The position numbers and the translations under genes were made by a program. A stretch of DNA of 64,000 bases from Phoronis australis (Eukaryota > Phoronida > Phoronidae), in NCBI GenBank assembly GCA_002633005.1, contig NMRA01000868.1, positions 49,529 through 113,528 of the forward strand, in the 5' to 3' direction. This document shows, piece after piece, positions 1 through 11,929 of this stretch. A model generated the notes under the pieces. The model saw nothing but the letters and a program-made list of their open reading frames with translations. It was not told the origin of the DNA and ran no database searches. Each line of letters begins with the position of its first letter. Position 1 is the stretch's first letter.

Positions 1-729
1 CGGCATCGGAGATGACGACACGAAAAAACTTTTCGAAAGCCGACGTTGACGTTGACCCTCGAGCTACATGATGCAGACAAACGCACGTCCAAGATCAAAA
101 GGCCGAGTGGTGTCGCATAAGAGGATTATTGCCTCAACACCAACAACGACAGACCCAGAAGTGACCCTACACTCGATGCGAGAACGCCAGTTTTGCCCAT
201 GGCTACGGTTATTTCTCACAGAATCGGTGTAATAACATCATCTGAATATTACTGATAAAAGTCACAGTAAAAGTTGAACAAGAAGTATGGAGTTTTTGTT
301 GATAGGGAAGATTAACATTGAAAATGAATGTATACCGATTGAGACGTGCAAACGACAACAAAAATGTCAACTTCGACACTACAGTTATAAAATTTGAATG
401 CCTCAAAGTAACCGCACAAAAAACAACAGCCGTATTACAAAATACTAACTTACTGATTTTTATTAAAAATTCGTCCTGAGGCAGTTAATGTACATGTACG
501 GCTCTGCAAAGTGGAATCCACGCACCATGTTATCTTAGATTTCAGCCAAAGCAAAACGGTTTTAGCCACTGACAAAGCCCACACTATTTTGAGCACTTCA
601 TGGTCGTAGAATGAGTAATGTGACCTGTTGTTTGCAAACAAAAACAAGTGGCACAGCACCACACTTTCAAATTTCATTTCTCTAAGTAATGAAAACGTTC
701 TAGTGTAGAGACAATTTTCTAAACCTTAC
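1..729. other. Left flank / next intron, no recognised exon
   Basis: AT-rich DNA downstream of the last recognised exon on the minus strand. The first 200 bases are more GC-rich than what follows, but no frame there shows a domain I know. The donor at 729-728 (GTAAGG) says that the gene goes on to the left. Confidence 0.5.
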
Positions 730-898
730 CAGGATAAATTGGCTCCATTAGGTATGACATTTTGAATCCACCGCAGCTTTGATGTTTACGTAATTGGCAC
801 TTGAAGTTACAACCAGACTTCCTTAAATTCCTTTCAAAGTGGAATTCTTCACGTGAATAGCAAGAACAGAGCGCTCCCACTCTTAATCCCGCCACGTG
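730..898 (-). CDS. Exon: second half of WSC domain 3
   Basis: 169-nt exon from acceptor CAATTGCAG to a good donor G|GTAAGG. It starts in phase 0 with HVAGLRVGALCSC and ends in phase 1 after MEPIYP. It completes WSC3 with LCSC, GCNFKC and SCGG. The last cysteines are in a less typical context (CQLRKHQSCGG, no CPG). Being phase 1 at its end, it must continue into another exon beyond the left edge or in the first 729 bases; none was recognised there. It aligns to exon 52984-53164 residue by residue around HxAGLxxGxxCSCY and the IYPG end, but its middle is 4 residues shorter. Confidence 0.82.
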
Positions 899-977
899 CT
901 GCAATTGGAAACTGAAGCATCTGAGTATAAAATTGTTGTAAGTCTGTATATCAGTAGCTGGGTATGTATCTGTTTGG

Positions 978-999
978 GTCTCTCTCTCTCTCTCTCTCT
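978..999. repeat. (TC)n microsatellite
   Basis: About eleven uninterrupted TC units. Confidence 0.9.
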
Positions 1000-1659
1000 A
1001 GTCATACGTACAGTAGGCCTATCGTTGTGGTAGTTGCCATGTTCTGTTATGTTTATATTGTTCACGTTGATTTTATGTCACTATGTGGTCCCCTGTGCCA
1101 TTTTATTTTAGATCTATCCACATGTATTCAGCAGTCTGTAGCACACCCTTGAGAACTAGAGCACTCTCAATACGTGGGGATATTTTAATATATATTAGTA
1201 CCGACGCTCATCATTTTAGTTTTACTAGTCTTACTATTTTAAATTTTCTAAAAAATATAGTTTGCATTTGATAATCTTAATATTAATGCTATGAGCTTTA
1301 ACTTGAAATCCCGTGTTGTTACTTATATTGGTTCCTAGATACTACGCTGTACACACGCATCTCGATGAACTTTTTGGTTTATCAGGAAGATGGCCGACCA
1401 CTCCGCTCAACGAAAACCACGTAATTTCAACTCTAGTTTCATGTATATTTATCTCATTGATACCAGCATTCAAATTGTAGATCGATGATTTACAAGAGAG
1501 AAAATGAGACATATTGTCACCGAATTAAAATATCGTTTTTATTGAAATTATGCATCTTAATTTTCAAAGCGTATAAATATCGGTAGCCTGCAATGCAGTT
1601 TGTTGAACTTGATTATTGCGCGTGCTCATTTAAGTATTCTATTTTCACGTAAGCTAACG

Positions 1660-1735
1660 TTAGCTGCTCAGAGGTTTAGTGGTATAGTCGACGACTGGAA
1701 ATTCAAACCCTGCCTCGGTTACCCGCTGAAATGTT
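1660..1735 (+). repeat. Possible tRNA-derived SINE head or tRNA relic
   Basis: GGTTTAGTGGTATAGTCG resembles a Pol III A box, followed about 20 nt later by AATTCAAACCC, which resembles a B box (GGTTCRANYCC). The cloverleaf stems do not close well by eye, so an intact tRNA is unlikely; a decayed SINE head fits better. Confidence 0.3.
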
Positions 1736-2021
1736 TTTCAACGGCGTTGAATGACAATAATTATGGGTTATTTAACGGTTGCATTGGCCATTCAAGGCTG
1801 ATATTGTGGTTTCATGCTAGTTATTTTACAAGTCTCGAAGCATTTAGACTCGTGTGAAATGATGTGTATGAAGGTATGTTGGTACTAGATAGGTAGGTAT
1901 GATGGTATGTATTTTGGTAATATCTTAACGTCTAGATACATGTATGATGCATTCGAATGTTTCTGAACACTTATTTGTGTAAATTGTATTTTTCGTAAGA
2001 AACATAAAAACAGGATAAATC

Positions 2022-2140
2022 TCGAAATCCCTCGACCCCTCGATACCCACATTCCACGACCTCTTCGACCCACAACCCCTCGACCCACAACGCTCTCGAC
2101 CTTCAACCCCTTCGACCCACGGCCCACAACCCCCACGACC
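2022..2140. repeat. Degenerate minisatellite, CTCGACCCACAACC-like unit
   Basis: Roughly eight imperfect copies of a 10 to 16 bp unit with core CTCGACCC or TTCGACCCAC. Open frames across it on the minus strand are a by-product of the repeat. Confidence 0.75.
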
Positions 2141-3239
2141 AAGTGTACACTGGACCTGAACATAGAACAAGCGGTGACTTGCAGTTCCAATAAGTCTGGC
2201 CGTAAGCTAGGATAGCTTTTCCCCCCTTTTTTGCAGTCAAGAGAATGGACAACAAAAATGAACAACGCGATCAAATAAGAAAAAGCATCATTTTAGATAG
2301 TATTTTGGTTGTGAAAAAAATCCTTTTGGGCTGCACTTTACGCGTACATCTTCTATAGGAGTGCCCTTTGGGCTCACAGGGCATGGATTTGACTACCCAT
2401 TATCATTTTATTACTTTTGCATTACTATTACTAAATTAATACTATTAATCGTTATCGTTATTATTATCGTTATCGTTGTTGTTCTTGTTGTTATTGCTGA
2501 ATTTACTTCACGAGGACACCGGGCAATATAAACACTACATGTTTAGCAAAATTCTAATACAACATGGTCCTCAAAGATTTTATAATCGTCTCATTTATGG
2601 TTTTTACTGGGTTTCCAATAATGGACTGTCAGTGCTACACTGTATTTTGAAATTACTTTAAAGGGGTCCCTAAGTTCAGCCTTAACGACATTGTGAGAAA
2701 TGTTTGACAGCTGTGATTGCAGAGCAGGCCTAATTTTTGGAAACAAGGAGGTTGAGATTTATAATCCTGTTTAAACGAAACCCAACTTTAAAAAGATGTA
2801 TGAACTATCGGCAGGCATAACAAATATAAGTATATCCTTTTGTAATTCTCCTCGCAGACCTGAATCCGGGACTGTATTTTTTAATTCCGACTTACATCTT
2901 AACGTGAAAGTACCAACAGTTTTATCTTTTTTCCTCTTGTTGAAAACATTCATTTTCCAAGAACTGGGACTGGTTCCATGATGATGTGTAAGTTTAAAAA
3001 CTGGGTCAAGTTGAACTCTGGGGGGAAGACATTTTTCCTAGGACAGACGACAAGTCGGCTCTGGCTGCGGTCACCGGGTCATCAGAAAAGCTGATAACAC
3101 GCACCAATTTTTTGTGGAACGTGCCCCTATATACTGAGAAGAGTACGGTGATTTAACTGAGTGATTTGAGCTAGGTTTTATTGAAAGTGGGTTGTATCGG
3201 GCAAACACGGCCAGGGTCGAAGTCAGCCATGTTTAATAT

Positions 3240-4444
3240 ATATAGATTATTACATGGCGAAGTCGTTATCCCCCGTTATCTAGAGCCCGAGTGGATTTTG
3301 GAGAATTATCGCCCTCGGGGCTGACGCCCCTCGGGTGATAATTCTCCAAAATCCACGAGGGCTCTAGATAAGGGGGATAACGGCTGAGAACATGTAATAA
3401 TCTATTTATACCACATACTAAACGAGAAACATTGCAATGAATCGATTTACCTTTTCTGACTCTCCACGGCTTTGTAACTACTTTCTATGTCAGAGGCCGG
3501 GGTCGGAGGTCGTGACCTTTTAAGAAAAGCCCGGTTATTTTTGTCAAATATTGCTTTTACTCAAAACCAATTGAAAACTTAAATATTATAGAAATAAATT
3601 GAATTTATAAAGTAAGGTTTACCAACTATTATAGCTTAAAACACGTTTTCTTCANNNNNNNNNNNNNNNNNNNNNNNNNNNNNNNNNNNNNNNNNNNNNN
3701 NNNNNNNNNNNNNNNNNNNNNNNNNNNNNNNNNNNNNNNNNNNNNNNNNNNNNNNNNNNNNNNNNNNNNNNNNNNNNNNNNNNNNNNNNNNNNNNNNNNN
3801 NNNNNNNNNNNNNNNNNNNNNNNNNNNNNNNNNNNNNNNNNNNNNNNNNNNNNNNNNNNNNNNNNNTTCAGTGAAATTTTTCTCTCATGTCCTCTTACTT
3901 GTAAATCACCGATCTCCAGTTTGAATGCGGGTATCGTGTCGTCAGGATCTTTGACTTGAGAATTATATTCAGTTACCAGTGGTAACCTACTTTAGCAGAC
4001 GATAATTTCCCGGTCGAAGCTTAGCGTGTAAAAAACGTGTTTTAAGCTATAGTAGTTGCTTAACCTAAATTTAGAGATTCACTTCATTTCTATTTTGTTT
4101 AAATTTCTAATTGGTTTTGAGTATAAGCATTATTTGACAAAAATAGCTCGGCTTTTCTTAAAAGGTCACGACCTCCGACCCCGGTCCTCTGACATAGAAA
4201 GTAGTTACAATGCCGAGGCGAGTCGAGAAAGGTAGATAGATTCATTGCAATGTTTCTCGTTTAGTATGTGGTATAAATAGATTATTACATGTTCTCAGTC
4301 GTTATCCCCCTTATCTAGAGCCCTCGTGGATTTTGCAGAATTATCACCCTCGGGGCTGATGCCCCTCGGGCGATAATTCTCCAAAATCCACTCGGGCTCT
4401 AGATAACGGGGGATAATGACTTCGCCATGTAATAATCTATATTT
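3240..4444. mobile_element. Nested foldback element (inverted repeat whose ends are themselves hairpins)
   Basis: The left arm 3240-3654 is an imperfect inverted copy of about 4025-4444. Both outer ends start with ATAGATTATTACATGGCGAAG, reading inward. Each end also folds on itself: 3242-3409 and 4277-4442 are imperfect palindromes of about 165 bp whose stems carry TTATCTAGAGCCC and GATAATTCTCCAAAATCCAC, with a GC-rich loop around CCCTCGGGGCTGACGCCCC. No open frame of transposase type was seen, so this is a non-autonomous element. The assembly gap falls inside, which is usual where hairpins stop sequencing. A TA-rich flank on both sides is compatible with TA targeting, but the duplicated target is not clear. 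Confidence 0.85.
3655..3866. other. Assembly gap, 212 N
   Basis: A run of unknown bases lying inside the foldback element. Confidence 0.99.
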
Positions 4445-5154
4445 ATGCGATATATAAAAAGAGGGTTAATCCTATTATCTGCTTACAACGGATGATGTTG
4501 ACGGGGAGCTGGCGCCTCGTGAGACACTTGGCTTTACGTTCATTATTAGAAGAAGATTCAATATCTGTATATACTTATAATGTCCTTTGGACTACCGAAC
4601 ACTGAAAAAATTGCAATTTCAATTGAAGCTAATGAAAGAACATATTAGTTTAGTCAGAAACGCCGAAGGTCAACTTTTGCCAAACTATCGGAGCTTTAAA
4701 CTATCGACCGAGATCCGGTTTGAGCAAAATGACCCTGACCATTCAGTGTGTCAATTTAATGTTTTCAATTTCTCTAGAAAAGTTGCCCATTTTTACGAAT
4801 ACACGTCACGATTTGAATTTTTGCTACCTCAACTATTTTAGACAGGTTTGCCATCATAAGAACAATGATAATTCTCTCAGCTTTTAAGATGTTTGAAATA
4901 CGGGACTGTGCGCCACTGGTTAAATATGTTACTTCCTTCTTCTCAAACAAGGCATTTTGCTGTTGCATTAGTAAAAATCTTTCAACCTGCCCGAAAATAA
5001 ATGCGTGCTTTTATTTTCTTCCACCACAACGTCTTTACGAAATTCGCATCTAAGGTGGTAGACATAACCCGTCACCATCAGAAGCTTTGTGTAGATCCTG
5101 TTGTGCGGAGTGGCGCCATATTACTGCATTAGCGATGACTACAAGGCAATAAAA

Positions 5155-5619
5155 TTGGATCCCAATATTAGATGGTTCCAATTTAGAATACTACACAGGA
5201 TTATTGCAACAAATACCATTTAGTCGAAATCGATGTTTGGGATTCTAATTTATGTTCCTTTTGTAATAAAGCCCCAGATACGCTGTCACACCTTCTTTGG
5301 GAGTGTCGCCTTGTACAAGATTTCTGGAAGGAGTTCCAAAAGCTGCTTCAAAAGTGTCTCATTCAGCTTCCCAACTGTCTCTCTTACGAATGTGTTATTC
5401 TTGAACTTGATTTATCAGTTTGCTTCTACTAGCCAAATGGTACATTTACAAGGAGAGATGTCACAAAATATAATTAATTTTCACAAGTTCGTTAAATATA
5501 CTTATGAGTACCATAATGTTGAAAAATTAATTGCAAATACATGTATAAACTTTGTACATGTGTTTGACAGCTTCTCTGCGAAATGGGAAGATTTCACTGT
5601 TCACGTTAACTCCATGTAG
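5155..5619 (+). mobile_element. LINE ORF2 3' relic (C-terminal zinc knuckle)
   Basis: Spread over three frames, the plus strand reads NIRWFQFRILHRIIATNT, then NLCSFCNKAPDTLSHLLWEC, then DFWKEFQKLL and, in a third frame, FVKYTYEYHNVEKLIA. This order (W-x-Q-x-R-I-x-H-R-I-x-x-T-N, a C-x2-C-x8-H-x4-C knuckle, then FW) is what the end of L1/Tx1-like ORF2 proteins looks like. At least two frameshifts and a stop break it, so it is a dead 5'-truncated insertion. A TTTG-rich stretch follows at about 5685-5705. Confidence 0.7.
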
Positions 5620-6814
5620 AAGCCGTTTTCTTTATACGAGATACGAGAATGGTTTCTCTTGAGGTGTGCATGCGTGAATGGATTTGCTTATTTGTTTGTT
5701 TGTTTTGTGTACTTGTTTATAAATGATGGTCATAGTTGTTGAGGGTGGTGTCGTCGTTGTTGAACCATCAACGTCAGAGTCACTGCTCGACGTGGTTGCC
5801 ATGGTTATCAGGCATGTGTTATCCATATCTCGTTGCGACATGTGTCTTATTTCATCAGTGTTTGGATAAATTTGCATTATTAAATCAGTGCTATTATCAA
5901 GCTTTTTGCATTTTTAAGGACACGTGTTTGTTCAAAATGGTGTAATTTCTAAAAACACATTTGACGCTCAATGTCGTTACTTACACTTTCATTAATCAGT
6001 GTGTGTAACATTTTATCCATGGCAATCGCTATAGAGTTAGTTTCAAATAAACACACTTCAGAGTATGCACTAAAAAAGTTCCAAACACGCAATTCGGGAA
6101 CACATACGGCGTGACTTTACTTTAATTTGAAGCGATGCGTTGTTGATCCAGTCTGCAGGTTTTGAACAGTTGTCGGCATTGCAGGGCGTAAAAAGCGGGA
6201 GCCGAGGGAGGGCAAGTTCCCGCCAGTAATGTTCAGGCTTCTGAACTGAGTTGGGGAAACATACTTAGGCGGCTTGTCATAGGCAATCGATTAAACAAAC
6301 TCGCCAAGAGACAAAATTCAAAAGAACATTTCCCAACCTCCAGTGCTTCATCTACCATTTAAGCGCCCTGAGCATGGAATAAGAAAGCCATCTGTCGGTC
6401 TTCCCTTTTTTTCTCAAAATTTGATGATGTTGTTGAAAATGCTAAATCCTTCTATGGACCCAGGCATTGAAGGGACCGTATTAATGAAGTCACTCTTTGT
6501 GTGCGTTTTTCTTGAGGACTTCGTTTTGGTTAAATCGTACAGCCTTTCAAGTATGCTAAGTACATGTACAGACCCTTCGTGGAGGTTAACACGAAGATAA
6601 AACTGACAATCACTCTTAACCCAACCATTTGCCAGCTGCGGAATGGATGGGCACGCCTATTGTTTTTTTCACCCTTTCGCTGTTTATTTTTTTTCTTGAT
6701 ATACCGTCTAAACATGTATAATAAGTATAGCGTGGAAAAACACATTTTCAATAATCCCTAGTGTATTTTCTTCCCCATAATGCATAATTTTAGTAGTTGG
6801 CTTGGACTGTTATA

Positions 6815-7070
6815 CATATGAGTGACAATGAATCAGCTTTTCGATTAGTCTGAATTCCTGAACGGTGTTGTTGGACACCTATGCGTATGTAAAATTTGCA
6901 ACAGTTGCATTTTATACATAATAGCACCTCACATAAAATGCAGTTTTGAACCAGACAACCCAGAAAAAAAACATTACGAATGGGAAATATAGTTCATTCT
7001 GTTGTACTCTTCCTGACACGTGATCGCGATTTCTTTTCGTTGTGCCTGTAGGAGTTGGGGCCACTGTGCC
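6815..7070. repeat. Intronic segment paralogous to 56230-56510
   Basis: Partner of the segment described at 56230-56510; diverged but collinear, about 600 bp from exon 7661-7824. Confidence 0.6.
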
Positions 7071-7660
7071 GTTCCCCCTTATTTCTGGTGACTAAGCCTT
7101 ATGAAACACTGTTGCCCGTTTGTGAAGCCCTAAACGGGAAAAACGCCATGGTTAAATACTCCTTATACGTACATCTACATGTATACTGTTTTGTGGTTAC
7201 AGATTCCTGTGCTCCGTTGCATGAAAGAGTTTCAAATAGGCACTCGAAGAGGTTGCATAAATGTCAGTCAACACCGATTGTCCAGTCTTGTGCTGTTTGA
7301 GTCTCGTTACCGTGTCGATTTTTGAGTTTCATAAAAATAGAGAGTGAACTCTACGTTGAATTCTGAATATTATTATTGAAACATATTTGGACCTTTGCTT
7401 GCAATGCCCCTAATTTAAGGACTAGGACCCTAAATTTTTTACTGAATTAAGCATTAGCCAAAGATGAGCTCACAAACAAACATAGCATGATAGAGAGTAT
7501 TACATTTGTGCCTTAAGAACGAGAAAATGCGAAAAGGATTTACGAAACTTGCTTGAGCTCTTATTCGGGACTGTTTCATCCAACAGGACACTAGGCATCA
7601 GTAAGTTCGCACTTGATAATAACTTGACAATAATTGTGTCTGTATAACAAGGGTGCTCAC

Positions 7661-7824
7661 CGCGCCTTTTTGTAATCCACACCAGATTCTGCACATTGCA
7701 TGGTCCGGAATACCATCGTAGATGAGAGGTTTCACATTCGATTGATAGTTGTAACAGCCTTGTTTAAACGTATCGCCAATAAAGCTTCGTTCAAACGCAT
7801 TCGGAGGTAGGGAACACTGCATAC
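7661..7824 (-). CDS. Exon: first half of WSC domain 3
   Basis: 164-nt exon, phase 1 in and phase 0 out, donor GTGAGC. The acceptor AATCCAG before 7824 is chosen because it fits the phase; a second AG eight bases further in would break the frame with the kringle exon. It encodes CSLPPNAFERSFIGDTFKQ followed by GCYNY, PLIYDGIPDHAMCRIWCGLQKGA, the first three WSC cysteines. It is a clear paralogue of exon 56670-56803, sharing the PDHAMCRxWCG motif and the donor position. It carries an extra Cys near its start that has no partner in the WSC pattern. The polypyrimidine tract is weak, so the exact start is less sure than the end. Confidence 0.75.
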
Positions 7825-7969
7825 CTGGATTATAAAACTAGTATATTCTGTTCTGTTCACTTTTCGTGCACATGAATCACCAATCCAAAATCAAATAATG
7901 TTTTCAATAAAAAGACCATCTTAAAATTGGAGTTGATCATGGCACCGGTCAATAAATAATTGCGCTCAC

Positions 7970-8400
7970 CCATCCACGGGGAAAAGCGTGGCATTAATAA
8001 AATTTGAATTTGACTCTACATGTGGGGCGTGCATAGAATCTCAAAAATGCTGTTATTAGGAAACGAGGACGGCAGAAGTATCTTGAATTTGGATCGCATT
8101 TTAATGGGCAACTTTCGATGCAAATGATAACGCGCGTCTTTATCCTCCTATCGTACCACAGGCCAAGACCTTATGTTGTCAGCAATGCATTTTTCAATCA
8201 AGCGGGAAAACCGGTGTCGCCGTCCGCGCTGTGTTGTACACAGCAATTATCGCAACTGCGGTGTAAAACGTGGCAATAGCAAAATTATAAATTGACTCTA
8301 ACGTGTCCAGAGAATGCCTGAAATGTTATCATTAGGAAACCGAGTCGTTCAGAGGTATCTTGCACAAGTACTTGGACCATGAATTTCTCAATTAACCGAG
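7970..8400. repeat. Imperfect local duplication, period about 275 bp
   Basis: Two copies share GCGTGGCATTAATAAAATTT / ACGTGGCAATAGCAAAATTA, TTGACTCTA, GTTATTAGGAAACG / GTTATCATTAGGAAACCG and GAAGTATCTTG / GAGGTATCTTG, in the same order. No coding frame is kept. Confidence 0.6.
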
Positions 8401-11400
8401 AAAACCCTTCAAATCACGAAAGTTGATTTTAAGCTCCTATTTCGTTGTACTGACCAGTCGTTGCGTAAGCGATGTCTTCACGGCAATAAACTATTGGCTG
8501 AAATTTCTTGAAATGCTAAGGACAGGAACTGATGCTAATTTCTTTTTGCGTTTGACTTCTGAATTTGAACTTCTCGTAAACAGAAAAATTACGATACAAA
8601 TTGCCAAAACTCAGAGATGTGATATTATTTGATGGCATCAGTTATTATTTGATTTGTGTATGCCCTTAAGTGTTTATTCAGCGTGGTAGACATTTTGCGT
8701 TTCTGTCTTGAAATTTCGGACAAAAGAATGAGCCTGGCGATTATCAAAAGAACAATTTATATCAGGACTCTGAAAACCGGTGTCGTGTGGCGCTACGGAC
8801 TATACGGGTGTTAGTTGTAATGTTCCCAACAAGGAACACACTTACTAAGACGGTAAACAATCATTCTCAGTCATCATCTTTTCCTGCACGTTGCCTCCGC
8901 ATTCTTTTGTTAGTTTGCAATCGCGATCATCCACGTGACACTTCGTACAGTATTGTGAATTTCCCGTTTGACCGAGGTTAGTATGGCTATCAAATCAACT
9001 CTAAATTCATTACTTTATATTCGTTTTGTCGTTTTTGTTGATAAAGCGAGAATCTGGAGGAAAGGTTCCAGATAACAAGCAACTTTGTGATAAATTTAGT
9101 CACCATGGCGGACAATAGGTGGCCGTTTCACATGCACAATAATTAGAGCAAATAGTGGTTTTGAATGATTTGGTGGACAGAAATTCAATTAATACACATT
9201 AACAAATTAGTTATTAAAGCAAAGGAAATAGTTCCACTGTCAATCCCTCCGAGTTTTTAATTGTTTTAGTTCAATAATTTACATGACCTACATGTATTTG
9301 ACATCGGATTGAATCGACATTTCCCGTTATGAGCTGCAGCCATTGGCTTTGTTGAGGATACATGTACATATTTGCAGTGGGAAAAACATGGACAGGACGT
9401 CATTGCTCGTTAATATGTATGTCAAAAGGTTTTCTTCTTCGTAATGGGTAAGTCCATATTCGATTGTAGACTGTGTTTCCGGCTAAAATAAAATTCCCTG
9501 GCCACTTACAAAATGCCAACTGAGTCTCATAGGCAACACGATACTTAGTTGTGCAAGAATTATCGAAATCGGATCGTGTTTGAGAAATTTATGCATTTTG
9601 GTCTCTGAATTTCATGAACTTTAACGTTACTAGAAGCCATTTTAAAAAAATCCCATGTGTCAACCGTACTAATTAAGCAATCGTTTGGATATGACTAGCA
9701 ATAATTAAATACCCATTCATAATCACTAAGGTTGAGTTTGGTTATTCAGTGAAAACTGGTAGGGTTCATCTTAAAACAGAAATTTTTTGCGAAATTTGTA
9801 AATTCTGTGTTTCTAACCCTTTACTACTGTAATAAAGGTTTAATAGTAAAAAGAACTGCAGAACATGTTAATCTGGGGAACAAATAAAATTACTGTATTT
9901 AGTATCTAAACAAACCAAGAGTTTGGATATTTACTGGGTGCTGATGTGTAGAAAACGGGCCAAAAGCTAATAAAATGTAATGCACGTACCCCGAAAGGAA
10001 ATTTACTTGTACAAATGGCCATTGCAACTGCAATTATTTGCTACCTTTTGATTAGCAACTTGATGCTTATGATGAAAAATAAATGTCCATAGAGCGTAAC
10101 GTTAACAAGTGATGCGCTGAAGAAATAGTGATGAAGTACATGTATACGTACCGCTTTTTGTACTGTGCTTACACAAGGTGTTACCAACCACCATGGTAGT
10201 TGAGCATCACTGGTCACAGACAGTTTCCTCCCTTACATATATTACGTTAAAAAGGTGATTCTTTGTACAAATACTTTAGTTTTAGTGAAATTTTAGCATT
10301 TGTGTAGTGTCTACTTGTTTACTGTTTATAAGTTTAACACTGGACCTAGCAATGATTCAGCTATGTTGATTAACAGGTGAATATATTGAAAACTAGGATA
10401 ATAGCACCAACAAAGATTTGTAAAAATATTTACTTGCAGTTTTGTTTTTCTAAGAGTCATATTACAAAGGAAAAGGTCCTCATCATACTGTGTTGTGTTA
10501 AGGTATGTAATGCATCATCATCTAGAACAACTTTGTCCACACGCTAATGGTTTTTCATAATTTTGCTATCTCAAAATTCTTCAATTAAATCAAGAAATTA
10601 ATAAATTAATAGCTATTTTTTGATTTTTTGCTTGTTAGAATTTGGTTGTTTCCACAAGTTGTATTTTACGTACCTTTTGACCTCTTATACAACTGTAGTG
10701 TATCAAGTCATAAAAGTTTATTCGGTGGTCCTGGTACAAAATTATTTTAGATTACAATTCTGGAATTGCGGGACTCCAAAATGCCCCAGCTTTTATAGTT
10801 ATATGAAACCCATCGTTTTTCACTAAATGTGGCCAACGAATATGGACCTTGATTGTGGTTTACTCATAAGGCATTGGTGCACCCCACCTCTCAACAATGG
10901 AAATTTGCCGGCATCGTGATAAAAGGAATGACGTTAAAACGCTGTTGATAGCAGTAGGTTGAAGACTCGTGTCTCCATAACATGGGCTCTGTAGTTGAAG
11001 CTGAACGTGTATCCAGCAACGACCTGATCGCTGTCTAGCGATTTAGTGGATTTCATTACGTCACTTAGCCCATTCTTTTTACGCACCGACCTGTGGTTCT
11101 GGTTGCATGTAAGTAATCATCTTAACATTAATATGTTTTTAGCTCTAGTCTCAGAGCGTCTTTCGACAACCACTAAATACATATTTTCCCAAATACATAC
11201 TGCCATTTCCTATCAAAAAATCATGTTATCTTGGAATGTCCGAACAAAACCAAAAGCACACGGATTGGCTCTGCTGTTCCGTATTCCAGTAAAGTAAAGT
11301 GACGTATGCATTAGCCGTACTTCCATACATACGGGGTAAAACTACATTTTTTGGTATTAAAGTAACGTTACATTATTTTTTTGGAAAAAGAGTCATTTGG

Positions 11401-11746
11401 TTTCCATGTATTTTTTGGAATTAACAATGAAAATCTAAGATTCTTAATCATAACAAGTGTGTATACGTAACTTTCGAAAAACTTATTCGTGCATTGATTT
11501 GCGTAACTACGTGAAAGTGTATTTGTGTGTGTGTGTGCATGTATATGTTATTGCTGTTTTCAACTGCTCCTATACTTTATTTATGCAACGTTTACATGTT
11601 GTCAAGATCTTTATTTTTCAAATTCTACTGCTGAGCAGTAATTGCACATGTACTGTATAACTACATGTATGCCCGTGAAATAAAATACAAGAGGAAAAGT
11701 TTCATTTGTAAAGGGAGGCAATCCAATACACTTTATTGCTGGAACA

Positions 11747-11895
11747 CGCGCAGAGTACTGTTGTTCCTGGGTTTTCTTCAATTTTATTCTTATTCTTATT
11801 CTTATTACTCTGCGCGTGTAAGCGCAGAGTACTGTTGTTCCTGGGTTTTCTTCAATTTTATTCTTATTCTTATTCTTATTCTTCTTATTCTTCTT
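11747..11895. repeat. Two tandem copies of a 74-bp unit with TTCTTA runs
   Basis: The unit GCGCAGAGTACTGTTGTTCC..TTATTCTTATTC begins at 11748 and again at 11822. At the junction, ACTCTGCGCG-TGTAA-GCGCAGAGT forms a short hairpin. The second copy runs into a longer (TTCTTA)n tract. Long Lys/Asn or Tyr/Ser frames here are caused by the simple repeat. Confidence 0.85.
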
Positions 11896-11929
11896 CTTAT
11901 TCTTCTTCCGACCAACTTTGAGGCTTAAT

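Larger units (their letters stand above)
899..7660 (-). other. Intron inside WSC3 (6.8 kb)
   Basis: A phase-0 intron splitting WSC3. It contains a TC microsatellite, a possible tRNA-like SINE head (about 1660-1735), a short GTCGAGG-type minisatellite (about 2022-2140), the nested foldback element with its gap, and a plus-strand LINE ORF2 tail. The part at about 6815-7060 resembles about 56230-56500, upstream of nothing coding but located at the same side of the homologous exon pair. Confidence 0.6.
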
